A stretch of DNA of 64,000 nt from a virus, in the IMG/VR virus record IMGVR_UViG_3300028895_000635, positions 1-64,000 of that record; one strand, 5' to 3'. The first letter of the stretch is position 1; each line of letters opens with the position of its first letter. The notes beneath the pieces were generated by a model. That model saw nothing but the letters and a program-made list of their open reading frames with translations, searched no databases and had not been told where the DNA came from. A program made the translations under genes and the position numbers. Shown here one piece after another: positions 1 to 7,905 of the stretch.

Positions 1-598
1 TGAACTTCCTGCCGCAGCCCGGGCACTTGTCGGCGGCCACCTTCAAGCTCTGGACGCCGGGCTTGTCCCACGGTAGCTGCGCCTTTTGGGCCTTTCTTGC
101 GCCATTTGTGCCATTAGCCTTGCTGGTCTCATTGGCGCCCAGCACGCCGCTCTTACGCACGGCGAAGGTCACATGGAACTCCATCGCCTTGTCGGTCTTC
201 GGGTGCACTGGCAGCGGCGTGAGCCCGTAGGTCTGCCGCAGCTTCTTGAGTTCTGGGCTCTTGACCTCGAACACCCAGCAGCGGTTCATCTCTTCCCAAC
301 CGGCCGGGTTGAAGTCCTTGATCTTGCCCAGGGAGTAGCCGAACTCGTGTCCGCGTTCGGTAATTTTGTCAGGGCCGCCAAACGACTCGATTTCCTCGGG
401 CCGCATGACGGAGACGTGCGCGTTGTAGCGCAGTTCCGATTCGGACATCGGCAGTTCGGTGCCGGGCTCGTTCAGCGCATCGAACGCACCGCGGCCAATA
501 GCATTAGGTACGGACATCAAGAGCCAGCCCGACTGTGAGAGGTAGAGCTTGCCCTTGAGTGGCGCAGCCGCCGTCTTGAACAATTCGAGTACGGACAT
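1..598 (-). CDS. 2H phosphoesterase-like protein with zinc ribbon (3' end cut off)
   Basis: About 198 residues are visible before the gene leaves the window. Two H-x-[ST] motifs, HVS at residues 60-62 and HVT at 141-143, lie about 80 residues apart, as in LigT/AKAP7-type 2H phosphoesterases, which cleave cyclic phosphates or 2',5' linkages. A polar linker (about 155-178) leads into the start of a zinc ribbon, CPGCG, near the cut edge. The chosen start gives a 95-bp overlap with the upstream gene; an internal ATG at 516 would remove this but would also drop 27 residues that look like real protein. Family assignment is from motif spacing only. Phage 2H enzymes include the anti-CBASS protein Acb1, but nothing here proves that role. 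Confidence 0.55.
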   Translation of the reverse strand, partial: MSVLELFKTAAAPLKGKLYLSQSGWLLMSVPNAIGRGAFDALNEPGTELPMSESELRYNAHVSVMRPEEIESFGGPDKITERGHEFGYSLGKIKDFNPAGWEEMNRCWVFEVKSPELKKLRQTYGLTPLPVHPKTDKAMEFHVTFAVRKSGVLGANETSKANGTNGARKAQKAQLPWDKPGVQSLKVAADKCPGCGRKF

Positions 599-1412
599 AA
601 CTATCGCTCTGTATGGTTTGCGCCGGTCCCGTGATCGCGGATGAACGTCTGATGGTGCTAAGCAGCGTGTCGTATGATTTACGCAGGCTGCCGACCATTT
701 GCTCTAGCTTTCCGCGCGCTTCGGCCCCCGCGATGAATTGTGGCCAACGGCGATCCTGCTGCTTCTCCGAAGCGCGCATGCGCGCAGAGAGTTGCGCACG
801 GTCTGCGCGGCAATCGGCAATATCTTCGATTAACGCGTCCGTTGTCCTATGCAGCTTCTCGATCTCGAAGTGGTGGTCGGCCAGGCGGTCTTCTTGTCGA
901 TTGTGCCGTTCCGCGCTGACGTCGTCCAGCATACGCATCTCGCGCTGTAGCTGTGTATCGAGCCCGGCAATCTCCATCTTGCGCGTGTCGTCAATCAGGC
1001 GCATCTCGCGTTGCAGCATAGTATCGAGCTGCACGATCTCGCCCTCCATGAATTCGGCTTTCACCTGGGCGACAGCCACCTGCGTGGCCTGGGACATGCC
1101 CCAGGTGACGACGGCGATGACAACCACCCAGATCAGTGAACAGAGTGCGACAGCGACGCCCCAGTTGATCTTTCCGCGCTCAGAAGATTTCTCGGCCTGT
1201 CTGTCGAGTCGCTGGTGTAGTTCAGAAGTGCGCTCGTCCTGGCGCCGAGCCGCTGACGCCATCATTTCGCGCGTCTCGGCGAAGCCTGTCTTGACCGTGT
1301 CAGTCAATGACGCAACTGCCTGGGACATGTTTTGCATGTCCCGTTCCAGCCCAGTGACGCGTCCTTCGAGCTTCTGCTGTTGCTGCTGTTGCTGCTCTAG
1401 CTCCGTGGTCAT
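504..1412 (-). CDS. membrane-anchored coiled-coil protein
   Basis: About 302 residues. A glutamine-run N-terminus is followed by a long heptad-rich helix, one clear transmembrane segment (about residues 83-108, rich in V, A, I and W), then a second charged coiled coil containing two near-identical LQREMR segments. The start at 1412 has a GGAGG seven bases upstream; a GTG at 1448 would add 12 residues but lacks such a site. The last 30 residues overlap the next gene in another frame. Topology suggests an oligomeric inner-membrane protein. Spanin-like or signalling roles are possible, but the function is unknown. Confidence 0.7.
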   Translation of the reverse strand: MTTELEQQQQQQQKLEGRVTGLERDMQNMSQAVASLTDTVKTGFAETREMMASAARRQDERTSELHQRLDRQAEKSSERGKINWGVAVALCSLIWVVVIAVVTWGMSQATQVAVAQVKAEFMEGEIVQLDTMLQREMRLIDDTRKMEIAGLDTQLQREMRMLDDVSAERHNRQEDRLADHHFEIEKLHRTTDALIEDIADCRADRAQLSARMRASEKQQDRRWPQFIAGAEARGKLEQMVGSLRKSYDTLLSTIRRSSAITGPAQTIQSDSYVRTRIVQDGGCATQGQALPLTVGLALDVRT

Positions 1413-1768
1413 CGCTGCGCCTCCGTGCTGTTGATCCATGATTCTCACCTACTTACTTCCGGATCCCCTACCCGGAAGCACCGACGGACACGCAAGTGCC
1501 GTTTCGCAGTAGACCGAAGGCCACGTCTAACTGCTCCTCCCCCACACCTCAGTAAATCTATGGCATGGTTCCGGATTCCGCTGCGCCGTCCATGACGAAT
1601 TGGAATCTCCTAACCGATCAGTGGCTTGACCTGGGGCGCTACGCCGCGCCCTAAGCGGTGAGAATATGGCGGCATCGTGCCGAACTGGTGCGTCCATGCA
1701 AACCTCTGACACCAGTGTACCAAAGCGACAGCAAAGATGGGAATGTCTTTCAATGACAGCAACGGTAG
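1413..1768. other. 356-bp spacer, no convincing gene
   Basis: The spacer holds a perfect 7-bp stem (CTTCCGG/CCGGAAG) at 1456-1478, just upstream of the coiled-coil gene, and a GGGCGC/GCGCCC hairpin at about 1634-1651. Neither is followed by a T-run on the transcribed strand. A 61-codon GTG-initiated frame at 1527-1712 has no ribosome-binding site and a low-complexity translation, so I do not call it. I see no clear promoter. Confidence 0.4.
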
Positions 1769-2110
1769 CTAGTCCCTGAGCCGGACACGCCGCGGGCGCC
1801 GATTGTCGTTAGATTTGATGCGCTCTCCGCACAATTTTTCTGGCGTCAATTCGGCCTCGCCGGAAAGTCCATGGACGAGATGGGACGTGATTCGCGTCTC
1901 GGGCGCCTCAACCGTAGGCGGCGCCACCTGCGGAATAATGCTGCGGTAGAAGCCATCCTCGCGCACACGCGTACGTGTGAACTCGTTCACAGCGTCGACG
2001 GCCTGCTGGGTCATCTCCGGCCTGTTCAGCAGCGACCGCAGATTCGCAGCGATTACATCGGTATCGACGTCAGCTGAAGGCATATCGGTATCGATGTCAG
2101 CTGGAGGCAT
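1769..2110 (-). CDS. small protein with C-terminal basic tag
   Basis: 113 residues from the ATG at 2110, chosen because it leaves only a 14-bp overlap with the upstream gene; the longer frame (from 2239) would overlap it by 143 bp. The N-terminus is Asp-rich with two copies of a short DIDTD/DVDTD motif, followed by a helical region with REDGFYR near the middle. It ends in RRPRRVRLRD, one of five examples in this window of the same basic terminal tag. No family recognised; the Asp repeats and tag would fit a virion-associated or scaffolding-type protein, but that is a guess. Confidence 0.6.
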   Translation of the reverse strand: MPPADIDTDMPSADVDTDVIAANLRSLLNRPEMTQQAVDAVNEFTRTRVREDGFYRSIIPQVAPPTVEAPETRITSHLVHGLSGEAELTPEKLCGERIKSNDNRRPRRVRLRD

Positions 2111-2333
2111 TGCGGATTCGGACCTTTCGTGGGCGGCGGGATTCGACGGCTGTGAGTGGGCCGAGGTGGCCCAATGATCCCAGATTTGCCGCGCGTTTGA
2201 GTTTCTCATAGGTCTTGACCGGGATCGTGATCTGGTCACCAGCGGCCGCTTCCGCGGCTAACCGCTTCTCTCGGTCCAGCTGCTCGCGACAGCAGTTGGC
2301 CATCACCACGTCTAGTCGATCTTCGTACGGCAT
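2097..2333 (-). CDS. small protein with C-terminal basic tag
   Basis: 78 residues. A helical, Arg/Glu-rich N-terminal half is followed by a short strand and the C-terminal sequence RRPRKVRIRNASS, the same type of tag that ends its downstream neighbour. The two neighbours share the tag but not the rest of their sequence. The gene lies four bases after the ribbon-helix-helix gene and its start has only a weak ribosome-binding site (AAGTGA). Function unknown. Confidence 0.55.
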   Translation of the reverse strand: MPYEDRLDVVMANCCREQLDREKRLAAEAAAGDQITIPVKTYEKLKRAANLGSLGHLGPLTAVESRRPRKVRIRNASS

Positions 2334-2337
2334 ATCG

Positions 2338-2562
2338 TCACTTAGCGCCAGCAGCGACGACCTTGTCCAGGATCTCGCTCTTGATTGCCAGCTTGGCGAC
2401 CGCGAGCTTGTTGGCTGACGTCTTCCGTGTCCGGGCCTCGTCCTTGAGCGCCTCGTGCAGCTTGGCCGGCATGCGTACGGTCATAACCCGAATGTCCTCG
2501 GGCTTGCCGTTTGAGCTCTCGCCAGGCAATTCGTGGATGATTTCTTTCAGTATGTCCTGCAT
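2338..2562 (-). CDS. ribbon-helix-helix DNA-binding protein
   Basis: 74 residues. Residues about 24-58 read as a strand (IRVMTVRMP) followed by two helices with conserved hydrophobic spacing, the pattern of Arc/CopG/HicB-type ribbon-helix-helix dimers that bind DNA operators with the strand. A strong AAAGGAGGGG precedes the ATG. It is a candidate repressor for local phage genes or an orphan antitoxin. No toxin gene is next to it: the neighbours are dTMP kinase and a small tagged protein. Confidence 0.7.
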   Translation of the reverse strand: MQDILKEIIHELPGESSNGKPEDIRVMTVRMPAKLHEALKDEARTRKTSANKLAVAKLAIKSEILDKVVAAGAK

Positions 2563-2583
2563 CGTCCCCTCCTTTAGGGCAAC

Positions 2584-3240
2584 TTATGCGCTGGCAACCT
2601 GCGCTGCGCGAGCCTCTTCGATGACCTGGTAGATCTCGTCGTGCAGGTGTTCTCTTGTCTTGTCATAGCCTTCATCGTCCACACAGTCTACCACATGCCA
2701 GCGGCGGTAGGTACGGGCCTGTTCCAGGTAAACGTCCCGGACGCGTGCCATATAGGATAGAGAGTCTTGATGAAGGTCTTTCGTGTCGTCGCGGGTATGG
2801 GTACGCCGATACGACGCCTCAGCAGTCAGATCCAGCAGAATGACCAGATCCGGCCTGGGCAGGCCAAATATCTCGTACTCGGTCTGCTCGATACGGTAGA
2901 TCAGCGCAGCGCGGCTGTCCACGGGCTCGTTGGCAGCCTGATGCGCGATGTTGGACGGCACGTAGCGGTCGCAAATGACCGTAAGGCCGCCGGCCAGCGC
3001 AGCTTGCAGGTCGGGCAAAGCCTCGTAGCGATTGATCGCGTACAGCATCGCGACCAAGAACGGGTCGTTCTGGCCTAGTTCGCCAAACTCTCCACGGAGG
3101 TAGCGCCGCACGTGCGGCCCGAAGACCGACGTGTCATAGGTTGGAAAGCTGAACAACTCAGATCCGTTCAGCCTTTGGTGTAGCATCCGTGCCTGTGTCG
3201 CTTTACCGCTTCCATCAATTCCTTCAAACGCAATCAGCAT
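2584..3240 (-). CDS. tmk: thymidylate (dTMP) kinase
   Basis: 218 residues from the ATG at 3240, which has GGAG seven bases upstream. Makes dTDP from dTMP with ATP in the cytoplasm. The P-loop is GIDGSGKAT (residues 7-15), the substrate-side motif is NRYE (70-73), and the DRY motif is at 91-93, all as in bacterial Tmk; a basic lid region follows around residues 140-165. Length matches the family. With ThyX at the other end of the window it implies phage-controlled dTTP supply. The first 17 bp overlap the 3' end of the preceding gene. Confidence 0.93.
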   Translation of the reverse strand: MLIAFEGIDGSGKATQARMLHQRLNGSELFSFPTYDTSVFGPHVRRYLRGEFGELGQNDPFLVAMLYAINRYEALPDLQAALAGGLTVICDRYVPSNIAHQAANEPVDSRAALIYRIEQTEYEIFGLPRPDLVILLDLTAEASYRRTHTRDDTKDLHQDSLSYMARVRDVYLEQARTYRRWHVVDCVDDEGYDKTREHLHDEIYQVIEEARAAQVASA

Positions 3241-3451
3241 GCTCTGGCTCCAAACGAATAGCGGCAAGCGGCACATCCAGGATGACCGTACCGTCCTTCA
3301 ATTCAAAATCTTGGTGCGTGCGCGCTTCCAGCGTCAGGCAGCCCATGTTGATAGGCTCGATGACTTCGTTAGCGCCAAACACCATGGTGGTCATGTCGCC
3401 ATCCGGCATGACAGCACCTACGTGACAGACGTAGTTGAAGGCGAATCGCAT
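3224..3451 (-). CDS. small hypothetical protein
   Basis: 75 residues from the ATG at 3451, preceded by a strong GAGGAGGAAG. It begins with alternating hydrophobic strands and contains no recognised motif; predicted small beta-rich, cytoplasmic. It overlaps the histidine phosphatase upstream by 34 bp and dTMP kinase downstream by 17 bp, so the three are probably translated as one coupled unit. A longer frame upstream to 3625 overlaps the phosphatase heavily and is unlikely. Confidence 0.6.
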   Translation of the reverse strand: MRFAFNYVCHVGAVMPDGDMTTMVFGANEVIEPINMGCLTLEARTHQDFELKDGTVILDVPLAAIRLEPEHADCV

Positions 3452-4101
3452 TGTTCTTCCTCCTCTTCCGTGGGTTCGAAGCTTCCGGTGTAGTTCACCG
3501 TTTGTAACTCCATAACCCCCCGAAAGACACGAATCACATTCACGCATCCAGGGTCCTGGTCGATCTCCCTTGCGCGGTGCATGGGCAACGCCATGAGATG
3601 CGCTAGAACCGCCCGGTTCACACATCTGTGGGAGATAACTACCACACGCTGGTCCGGATGCTTAATGGCGAGCTTCTCGATGAAGGCCAGGGCTCGACGG
3701 CAAATCTGGGAGAGGTTCTCTCCATCAGGAAAGCCGTATGTCCCTGGGTCCGCCAAGAAGGCGCCATAGTTCTCGTCGTCTTCCCGCATTATACGGTCCC
3801 ACGACAAACCTTCCCAGCTCCCCATGTCGGCTTCTACGAGGGACGTGCAGAAAGTCACAGGTCCATCCACCGACGTGTTGACGATGCGAGCCGTCTGAAC
3901 CGCCCGACCCAGGGGGCTCGCGTAAATCGCATCAATGCCCTTACCCTCGAAATACTCGGCCAGGGCGTTAGCCTGCGCAACTCCACGATCGGACAGGCAG
4001 ATGCCAGTGGCCATCCGCTGTCCCATCAGGATAGGGTAGTTCTGATCATTGTTGCTCGTGGCACAATGACGCATCAGATAAATGATGCCCGAACCGTCCA
4101 T
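3418..4101 (-). CDS. histidine phosphatase (phosphoglycerate-mutase-like) superfamily
   Basis: 227 residues. The catalytic RH pair sits in LMRHCAT (R11, H12), a second Arg in SPLGRAVQTA (R66), the acid in VEADMGSWEG (E90), and the second His in VVISHRC (H158), the complete active site of this superfamily. The usual third residue G of the RHG signature is Cys here. It probably removes phosphate from a small molecule such as a sugar or nucleotide phosphate. The acidic, Ser/Thr-rich tail after residue 205 overlaps the next gene. GGAGG precedes the ATG. Substrate unknown. Confidence 0.85.
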   Translation of the reverse strand: MDGSGIIYLMRHCATSNNDQNYPILMGQRMATGICLSDRGVAQANALAEYFEGKGIDAIYASPLGRAVQTARIVNTSVDGPVTFCTSLVEADMGSWEGLSWDRIMREDDENYGAFLADPGTYGFPDGENLSQICRRALAFIEKLAIKHPDQRVVVISHRCVNRAVLAHLMALPMHRAREIDQDPGCVNVIRVFRGVMELQTVNYTGSFEPTEEEEEQCDSPSTTSVT

Positions 4102-4103
4102 TT

Positions 4104-4862
4104 CTACCTCCTAGTAGCTTCCAGCTCCTTGTTGACCATGTCGGCCGCCCATTCGACGTTGGTGCGGCGAAGCATATCCGAATCGAGGATGACGTGGCTG
4201 CCACCGACCTTCATGATCTCGGTGATGCCGGCGAGCTTACGTTCGTCCTCGTTGGGTGTCTCCATATAGTTGTACGCGCGGCGTTGGGCGAATATCAGGA
4301 GCGGGATCTTCTTGCCGGCCTTGCGCACAGCGCGCACGTCGTCGTACTCAATGAGGATGCCGTCGGCACCAGCAGCGACTAGCTGCTTGGCTGCCTGCGT
4401 GACATGCCCGGCACGGCGTACGCGCAACTGCAGGTCGTCTACCATCTCTGCGTCAGTGATACAGTGGGGCAACGCGCTGACGAATATCCGCGGGCGCTTG
4501 ATCTTGTGCGTCAGTGCTTTGCTCGCTTCGGCTGCCTCCACTGCAAGTTGTATGCTTTGTGCCCCGGCCAGCGCGCTGACGGTGATCGCCTTGATGCCCT
4601 GCTTGGCGGCTTCCGTCACGCATTGCCATAGTTCAGCCCGGCTGCTCAGCAGCCGCATGTCCAGGACGACGTCGGTGATGCCCAGCTCGTAGAAGCAGCG
4701 CACCCCAGAAGGTCCATGGGCTAAGAAAAAGTTAGGCGTTATGACAACAGTTCGGGTACAAGACCGCATGTCTCGAGCCACCATAATGGCGGCTTCGAGA
4801 CTAGCGGTATTAAGCCAGAGTGCCACTGTGTCTCGCAGTAGCTGCTTTGGCAGTTTTTTCAT
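4104..4862 (-). CDS. orotidine-5'-phosphate-decarboxylase-like TIM-barrel protein, catalytic motif altered
   Basis: 252 residues with the repeating strand/helix pattern of the PyrF-type barrel: VVITPNFF (39-46), ITDVVLDMR (62-70), IKAITVSALAG, and a later GADGILIEYDD. The family's catalytic D-x-K-x-x-D should follow strand 3, but here it reads DMRLLS (68-73), so Lys is Arg and the last Asp is Ser. The protein may have another substrate or a non-catalytic role. AGGAG precedes the ATG. It sits three bases from the histidine phosphatase. Assignment is by fold pattern and is moderately certain. Confidence 0.5.
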   Translation of the reverse strand: MKKLPKQLLRDTVALWLNTASLEAAIMVARDMRSCTRTVVITPNFFLAHGPSGVRCFYELGITDVVLDMRLLSSRAELWQCVTEAAKQGIKAITVSALAGAQSIQLAVEAAEASKALTHKIKRPRIFVSALPHCITDAEMVDDLQLRVRRAGHVTQAAKQLVAAGADGILIEYDDVRAVRKAGKKIPLLIFAQRRAYNYMETPNEDERKLAGITEIMKVGGSHVILDSDMLRRTNVEWAADMVNKELEATRR

Positions 4863-4882
4863 TGGGCTCTCCTGGGAGCTTA

Positions 4883-5770
4883 CTACGGGTGTTCACCGTA
4901 TCCGCGGCAGTTGGCCTCTTCGAGGGAAGCGACCAGCTGCTGTGCGCCGTCCTCGCCGACGGAGTCTACAAGCGCTTGGCACTGCATACGCGACAGTGTC
5001 GTCGTGGCGACGAGCATATCGACCGTGCTCGGCGCCGTGTACTTGTACGCTTCCGGACGCGATTCCGCAATCGCCTTCAACTGCATTGTGACGAAGACGG
5101 TTGCATTGATACCCAGGCCGGCATGCAGCGCGTTGACTGTACTCGACCTAACCCACGGACACAAGTCGCGCAACACGTCATAAAGCGCCTTCGACGCTAG
5201 TGCAGGCTGCGGCGCTGCTTCGCGCATGGCTTCGCTGGCCGCAGCCATATCGTCGACGCCGATGTCCTGTCCGCAGACGTTTACCGTTGCCTTGCACTCA
5301 GGCGCCTTACGGGCGCCGGTATCAATAGCGGCCAACTCCATCGCAGCGTCCTCGACCTCCTGGGCCAAGTGCCCGTCGGGCCAATCGGACGCAAAGTCGC
5401 CCTCGATGACCCTGGCCGGGGTAACGCCAGTACGCTTCACACGGATCTGCGTCGGATAGTCGGTAGCCGGGTCCTTGAAGAACTCCACCGTGATCCCGCT
5501 ATCCCGCAGCGTGAAGTCCGTACCCCTGCGGAGACCCGTATCGATGGTCTCCCGCAGCACGCGAACGGCTGCCTTTACGTGCTCGTCGATCGCTGCGCGC
5601 AGCAGGTCCGGATCGTGGAACCACACAGGCTCTTTCGGCAGACGTTCCCACAGGTACGCGGTGTAAAACCCGCGGCCCATCTTGTCGGGATCGTCCTCCG
5701 TCACGACAATGACCCATTGGTCGCGACTGTAGTGACCGCTCGGGCCTCTCTTCAACTCTCGGTCCATCAT
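4883..5770 (-). CDS. hypothetical protein
   Basis: 295 residues, no recognised family. The first 100 residues alternate strands and Trp/Asp-rich turns, the middle is acidic and helical, and the last 100 residues are helical with four scattered Cys in the whole protein. No signal peptide or membrane segment. Its ATG overlaps the stop of the MerR-like gene (ATGA), so translation of the two is coupled and the function may be linked to that regulator. An AAAGGA lies upstream of the start. Confidence 0.6.
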   Translation of the reverse strand: MMDRELKRGPSGHYSRDQWVIVVTEDDPDKMGRGFYTAYLWERLPKEPVWFHDPDLLRAAIDEHVKAAVRVLRETIDTGLRRGTDFTLRDSGITVEFFKDPATDYPTQIRVKRTGVTPARVIEGDFASDWPDGHLAQEVEDAAMELAAIDTGARKAPECKATVNVCGQDIGVDDMAAASEAMREAAPQPALASKALYDVLRDLCPWVRSSTVNALHAGLGINATVFVTMQLKAIAESRPEAYKYTAPSTVDMLVATTTLSRMQCQALVDSVGEDGAQQLVASLEEANCRGYGEHP

Positions 5771-6168
5771 TCACTTCCTTTCAGTAACAGGTAGATGACG
5801 CCCACGTGGAGCGTCGTTTGGACAAACGAACTACCGAAATACTTCCGGTGCTTGAAGAACCGGTCTCGCTGGTGTCCTTGCCAAAAGGACCCCAGCTGAG
5901 AAGTTCTTTTGGCACCACCGTACTGCTTCAACATATCGCGCACACGCGCTCGAGAATGACCAGCTTCCAGCAATGCTGCGGCGCAGGTAAGCACCGTAGC
6001 GTCGAACAGTGACAGTAATCTTGCGCTGCCTCGACCAGCCCGTGAGGCCCGCAGGCCCTCTACGAGGTCGTGGTCGAGTGCGTAGCGCAATGTTCGCAAA
6101 GGTAGATCTGTACGTTCGGCGATCGCCGCTAGGTCTAGCTTTTTGATCACATGATCAACTTTGGTCAC
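5767..6168 (-). CDS. MerR-like DNA-binding protein
   Basis: 133 residues from a GTG at 6168 that has AGGAGG six bases upstream. Residues 10-75 fit a winged-helix MerR-type domain: LAAIAERTDLPLRTLRY is helix-turn-helix, followed by a GSARLLSLFD wing and a helix ending in ARVRDML. There is no Cys-rich effector site; the tail is basic and then hydrophobic. The first codons contain the dyad that recurs at nine other places (see 6143-6158), so the gene may be bound by the same factor, perhaps by its own product. That last point is inference. Confidence 0.65.
   Translation of the reverse strand: MTKVDHVIKKLDLAAIAERTDLPLRTLRYALDHDLVEGLRASRAGRGSARLLSLFDATVLTCAAALLEAGHSRARVRDMLKQYGGAKRTSQLGSFWQGHQRDRFFKHRKYFGSSFVQTTLHVGVIYLLLKGSE
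6143..6158. promoter_or_regulatory. dyad box TTGATCACATGATCAA (copy 1)
   Basis: A perfect 7-bp inverted repeat with a 2-bp centre, lying inside codons 4-9 of the MerR-like gene, about ten bases after its GTG. Same consensus (TTGWTCAnnTGAWCAA) as the boxes at 13922, 18478, 32460, 34474, 34929, 37277, 38492, 45114 and 58257. Confidence 0.5.
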
Positions 6169-6198
6169 CGGTATCCTCCTGCAAGTATGATAGCACTA

Positions 6199-7206
6199 TC
6201 AGCTATCTTGAACAACCCCCTCTTGAGAAGATTCGTCATTTTCGGCGTCTTTTAGCCGAATGTTCCGCGGAGCCCGGTTCTCAATGGGGGGTAGGTCAGG
6301 GCCGGCCGCGGTAACGATCTCATTGTCCGCCATCACGGCGTCGTAGCTGTCGGACGACCAGTTGCCAAACATCCGTTGCTCAGCCCGACGCCGGTTCGCC
6401 AGCTGTTGATACGCTGATTCGTACGTAGCGCACGCTGGACTGTAGGATGGCTGCGGGTCTTCCAGCCGATGCGCGCCGCCAACCAGCCGTCCCATGCTCG
6501 TAACGTAGGGTTCATGCCCTGCAGCGTATTCGACAACTACGATGTTATCGAGGCGCTGCAGCACACGGCACATACCCCAAGCGACAGCGTCTCTGGAACG
6601 AAACTCCGCAGCGTTTATGGCCTGATGCCTGTCGTCGTAGATGAGATCCGTGTCTTGCCAGTCCTCGTCCTGATGACGGTTCTGCACCATGTAGGACACA
6701 CGCGGCGATACAGGTGGGTTACTCGGAAGGGCGCCCATAGCTACCTCCAGATCAGAACGGCCATCCGGATAGCGCCGGTTGGCTATGTCGTCGTCCGAAC
6801 GCACCATCGTCACAGAGTCGTCGTAATGGCCGAGTCGGCGCGCAGTCTCGGCGGCCGCCACCATCCCTTCCGTCGGTATTGGCTCTACGGTCTCGTAGTG
6901 ATCCAACAAGCCACCAGGCGCAGGCACGCCAGTGATCGTTTCGACCGGCTCTACGTTCACCACCTTGTTATTGGCGATGACCATACGATAGCGCGGATGG
7001 CCGGCAGGAAACTCGACCAGGACCCGCGCATCGCGATCGATCACGCGGCAAGCAATACGCTCATCACGCGAGCGCCATTCGGCGTCGCGCGCTGCGTTAC
7101 CCAGGTCAGCATATTCCACACCACTGCCCCAATCGTTCCCATCGCGGGCACGGTGCTGCACCCAAAACTTATTGGGCTTCTCCCGCCTACGAAACGGCCA
7201 TACCAT
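6199..7206 (-). CDS. protein with duplicated ~60-residue domain and basic tag
   Basis: 335 residues. Residues about 14-75 and 171-235 are copies of one domain: each has a [YF]-x-V-Q-x-R start, an Asp/Trp-rich turn, an AxxAExRSRD helix, an RV strand, and ends in VVVEYAAGHEP or VLVEFPAGHPR. A related single copy may be the protein at 45701-45907. Near the C-terminus NRAPRNIRLKD matches the shared tag, here followed by 17 acidic/polar residues. No enzymatic motif seen. It overlaps the Nudix-like gene by 20 bp. Confidence 0.65.
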   Translation of the reverse strand: MVWPFRRREKPNKFWVQHRARDGNDWGSGVEYADLGNAARDAEWRSRDERIACRVIDRDARVLVEFPAGHPRYRMVIANNKVVNVEPVETITGVPAPGGLLDHYETVEPIPTEGMVAAAETARRLGHYDDSVTMVRSDDDIANRRYPDGRSDLEVAMGALPSNPPVSPRVSYMVQNRHQDEDWQDTDLIYDDRHQAINAAEFRSRDAVAWGMCRVLQRLDNIVVVEYAAGHEPYVTSMGRLVGGAHRLEDPQPSYSPACATYESAYQQLANRRRAEQRMFGNWSSDSYDAVMADNEIVTAAGPDLPPIENRAPRNIRLKDAENDESSQEGVVQDS

Positions 7207-7858
7207 CGAAGCGTTCCTCTGGTCGCGCTATGTCCACGTGCTCCAAGCAGATGCGGGACCACAGCTCGAAATCGTCCATCGCGGCTACCAGCAAGTCCTT
7301 CGTACGCCAGTCCAGCTCGACGATGTCGTCTTCGTTGGATTGACAGTCGGTAGCGGCGCCAAGGTGCAGCACATGCACCACGCCCAGATGTACCTGCCCT
7401 ACGGGCGTTTGGTCCTCGTGGACAAGCCCGACAGTGCGCATGGTCCAGACAGGCGGCTGGGGCTTGAATTGCAGCTCCTCCGTCAGCTCGCGCAGCATGC
7501 CGCGGATATACATGTCGGACATGAACTCGTTGCGCTCAGCGAGACGGCCCAGCTGCGAATACGCGAGATCGCGCGGGTTGATGTGCCCGCCGATGCCGAT
7601 CGAGCGCTTGCCGTGCAGCCGCTTCTCGCCTTGCCCGCCGCCGCGCCAGTAATTCATGAGGCGCTGGCCGCGTTCCACGATGATGTAGGGGATCAGCTGC
7701 TTGAAGCTGGAATCCTCTTCTACTGCGTCGCGCGGTTGGAACGACTGGTTGCTCTCTGCGAACAGCGGCGTGTAGTTGCTGCTGAGCGGCATGAAGCCGT
7801 TGAAGTAACCGCACTCACGAAACAGGGGTGTGCCTACGCACAGAACTTCTTCACTCAT
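7187..7858 (-). CDS. Nudix-like hydrolase
   Basis: 223 residues from the ATG at 7858, which follows AAAGGAG. A Gly-rich GIGGH segment (88-92) is followed, after an unusually long insertion, by RGMLRELTEELQF (119-131), which carries the REL-x-EE core of the Nudix box that binds Mg2+ for hydrolysis of nucleoside diphosphate derivatives. The usual spacing between the first Gly and the REL core is about 15 residues; here it is about 30, so this is an atypical member. Neighbouring glycosyltransferases make a nucleotide-sugar substrate plausible. Confidence 0.6.
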   Translation of the reverse strand: MSEEVLCVGTPLFRECGYFNGFMPLSSNYTPLFAESNQSFQPRDAVEEDSSFKQLIPYIIVERGQRLMNYWRGGGQGEKRLHGKRSIGIGGHINPRDLAYSQLGRLAERNEFMSDMYIRGMLRELTEELQFKPQPPVWTMRTVGLVHEDQTPVGQVHLGVVHVLHLGAATDCQSNEDDIVELDWRTKDLLVAAMDDFELWSRICLEHVDIARPEERFDGMAVS

Positions 7859-7905
7859 TGTGACTCCTTTCACAGAAATATAGCGACTCTGCCCAGACGG
7901 GTCAA

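Noticed and set aside
613-1434. Long plus-strand frame (273 codons) opposite the coiled-coil gene, and similar long plus frames elsewhere, for example 48228-49079 and 11282-11764
   Set aside because: They mirror minus-strand genes, have no ribosome-binding sites, and their translations are rich in Ser, Arg and Cys without domains.
1527-1712. 61-codon minus-strand frame
   Set aside because: GTG start with no ribosome-binding site; translation low in hydrophobic patterning.
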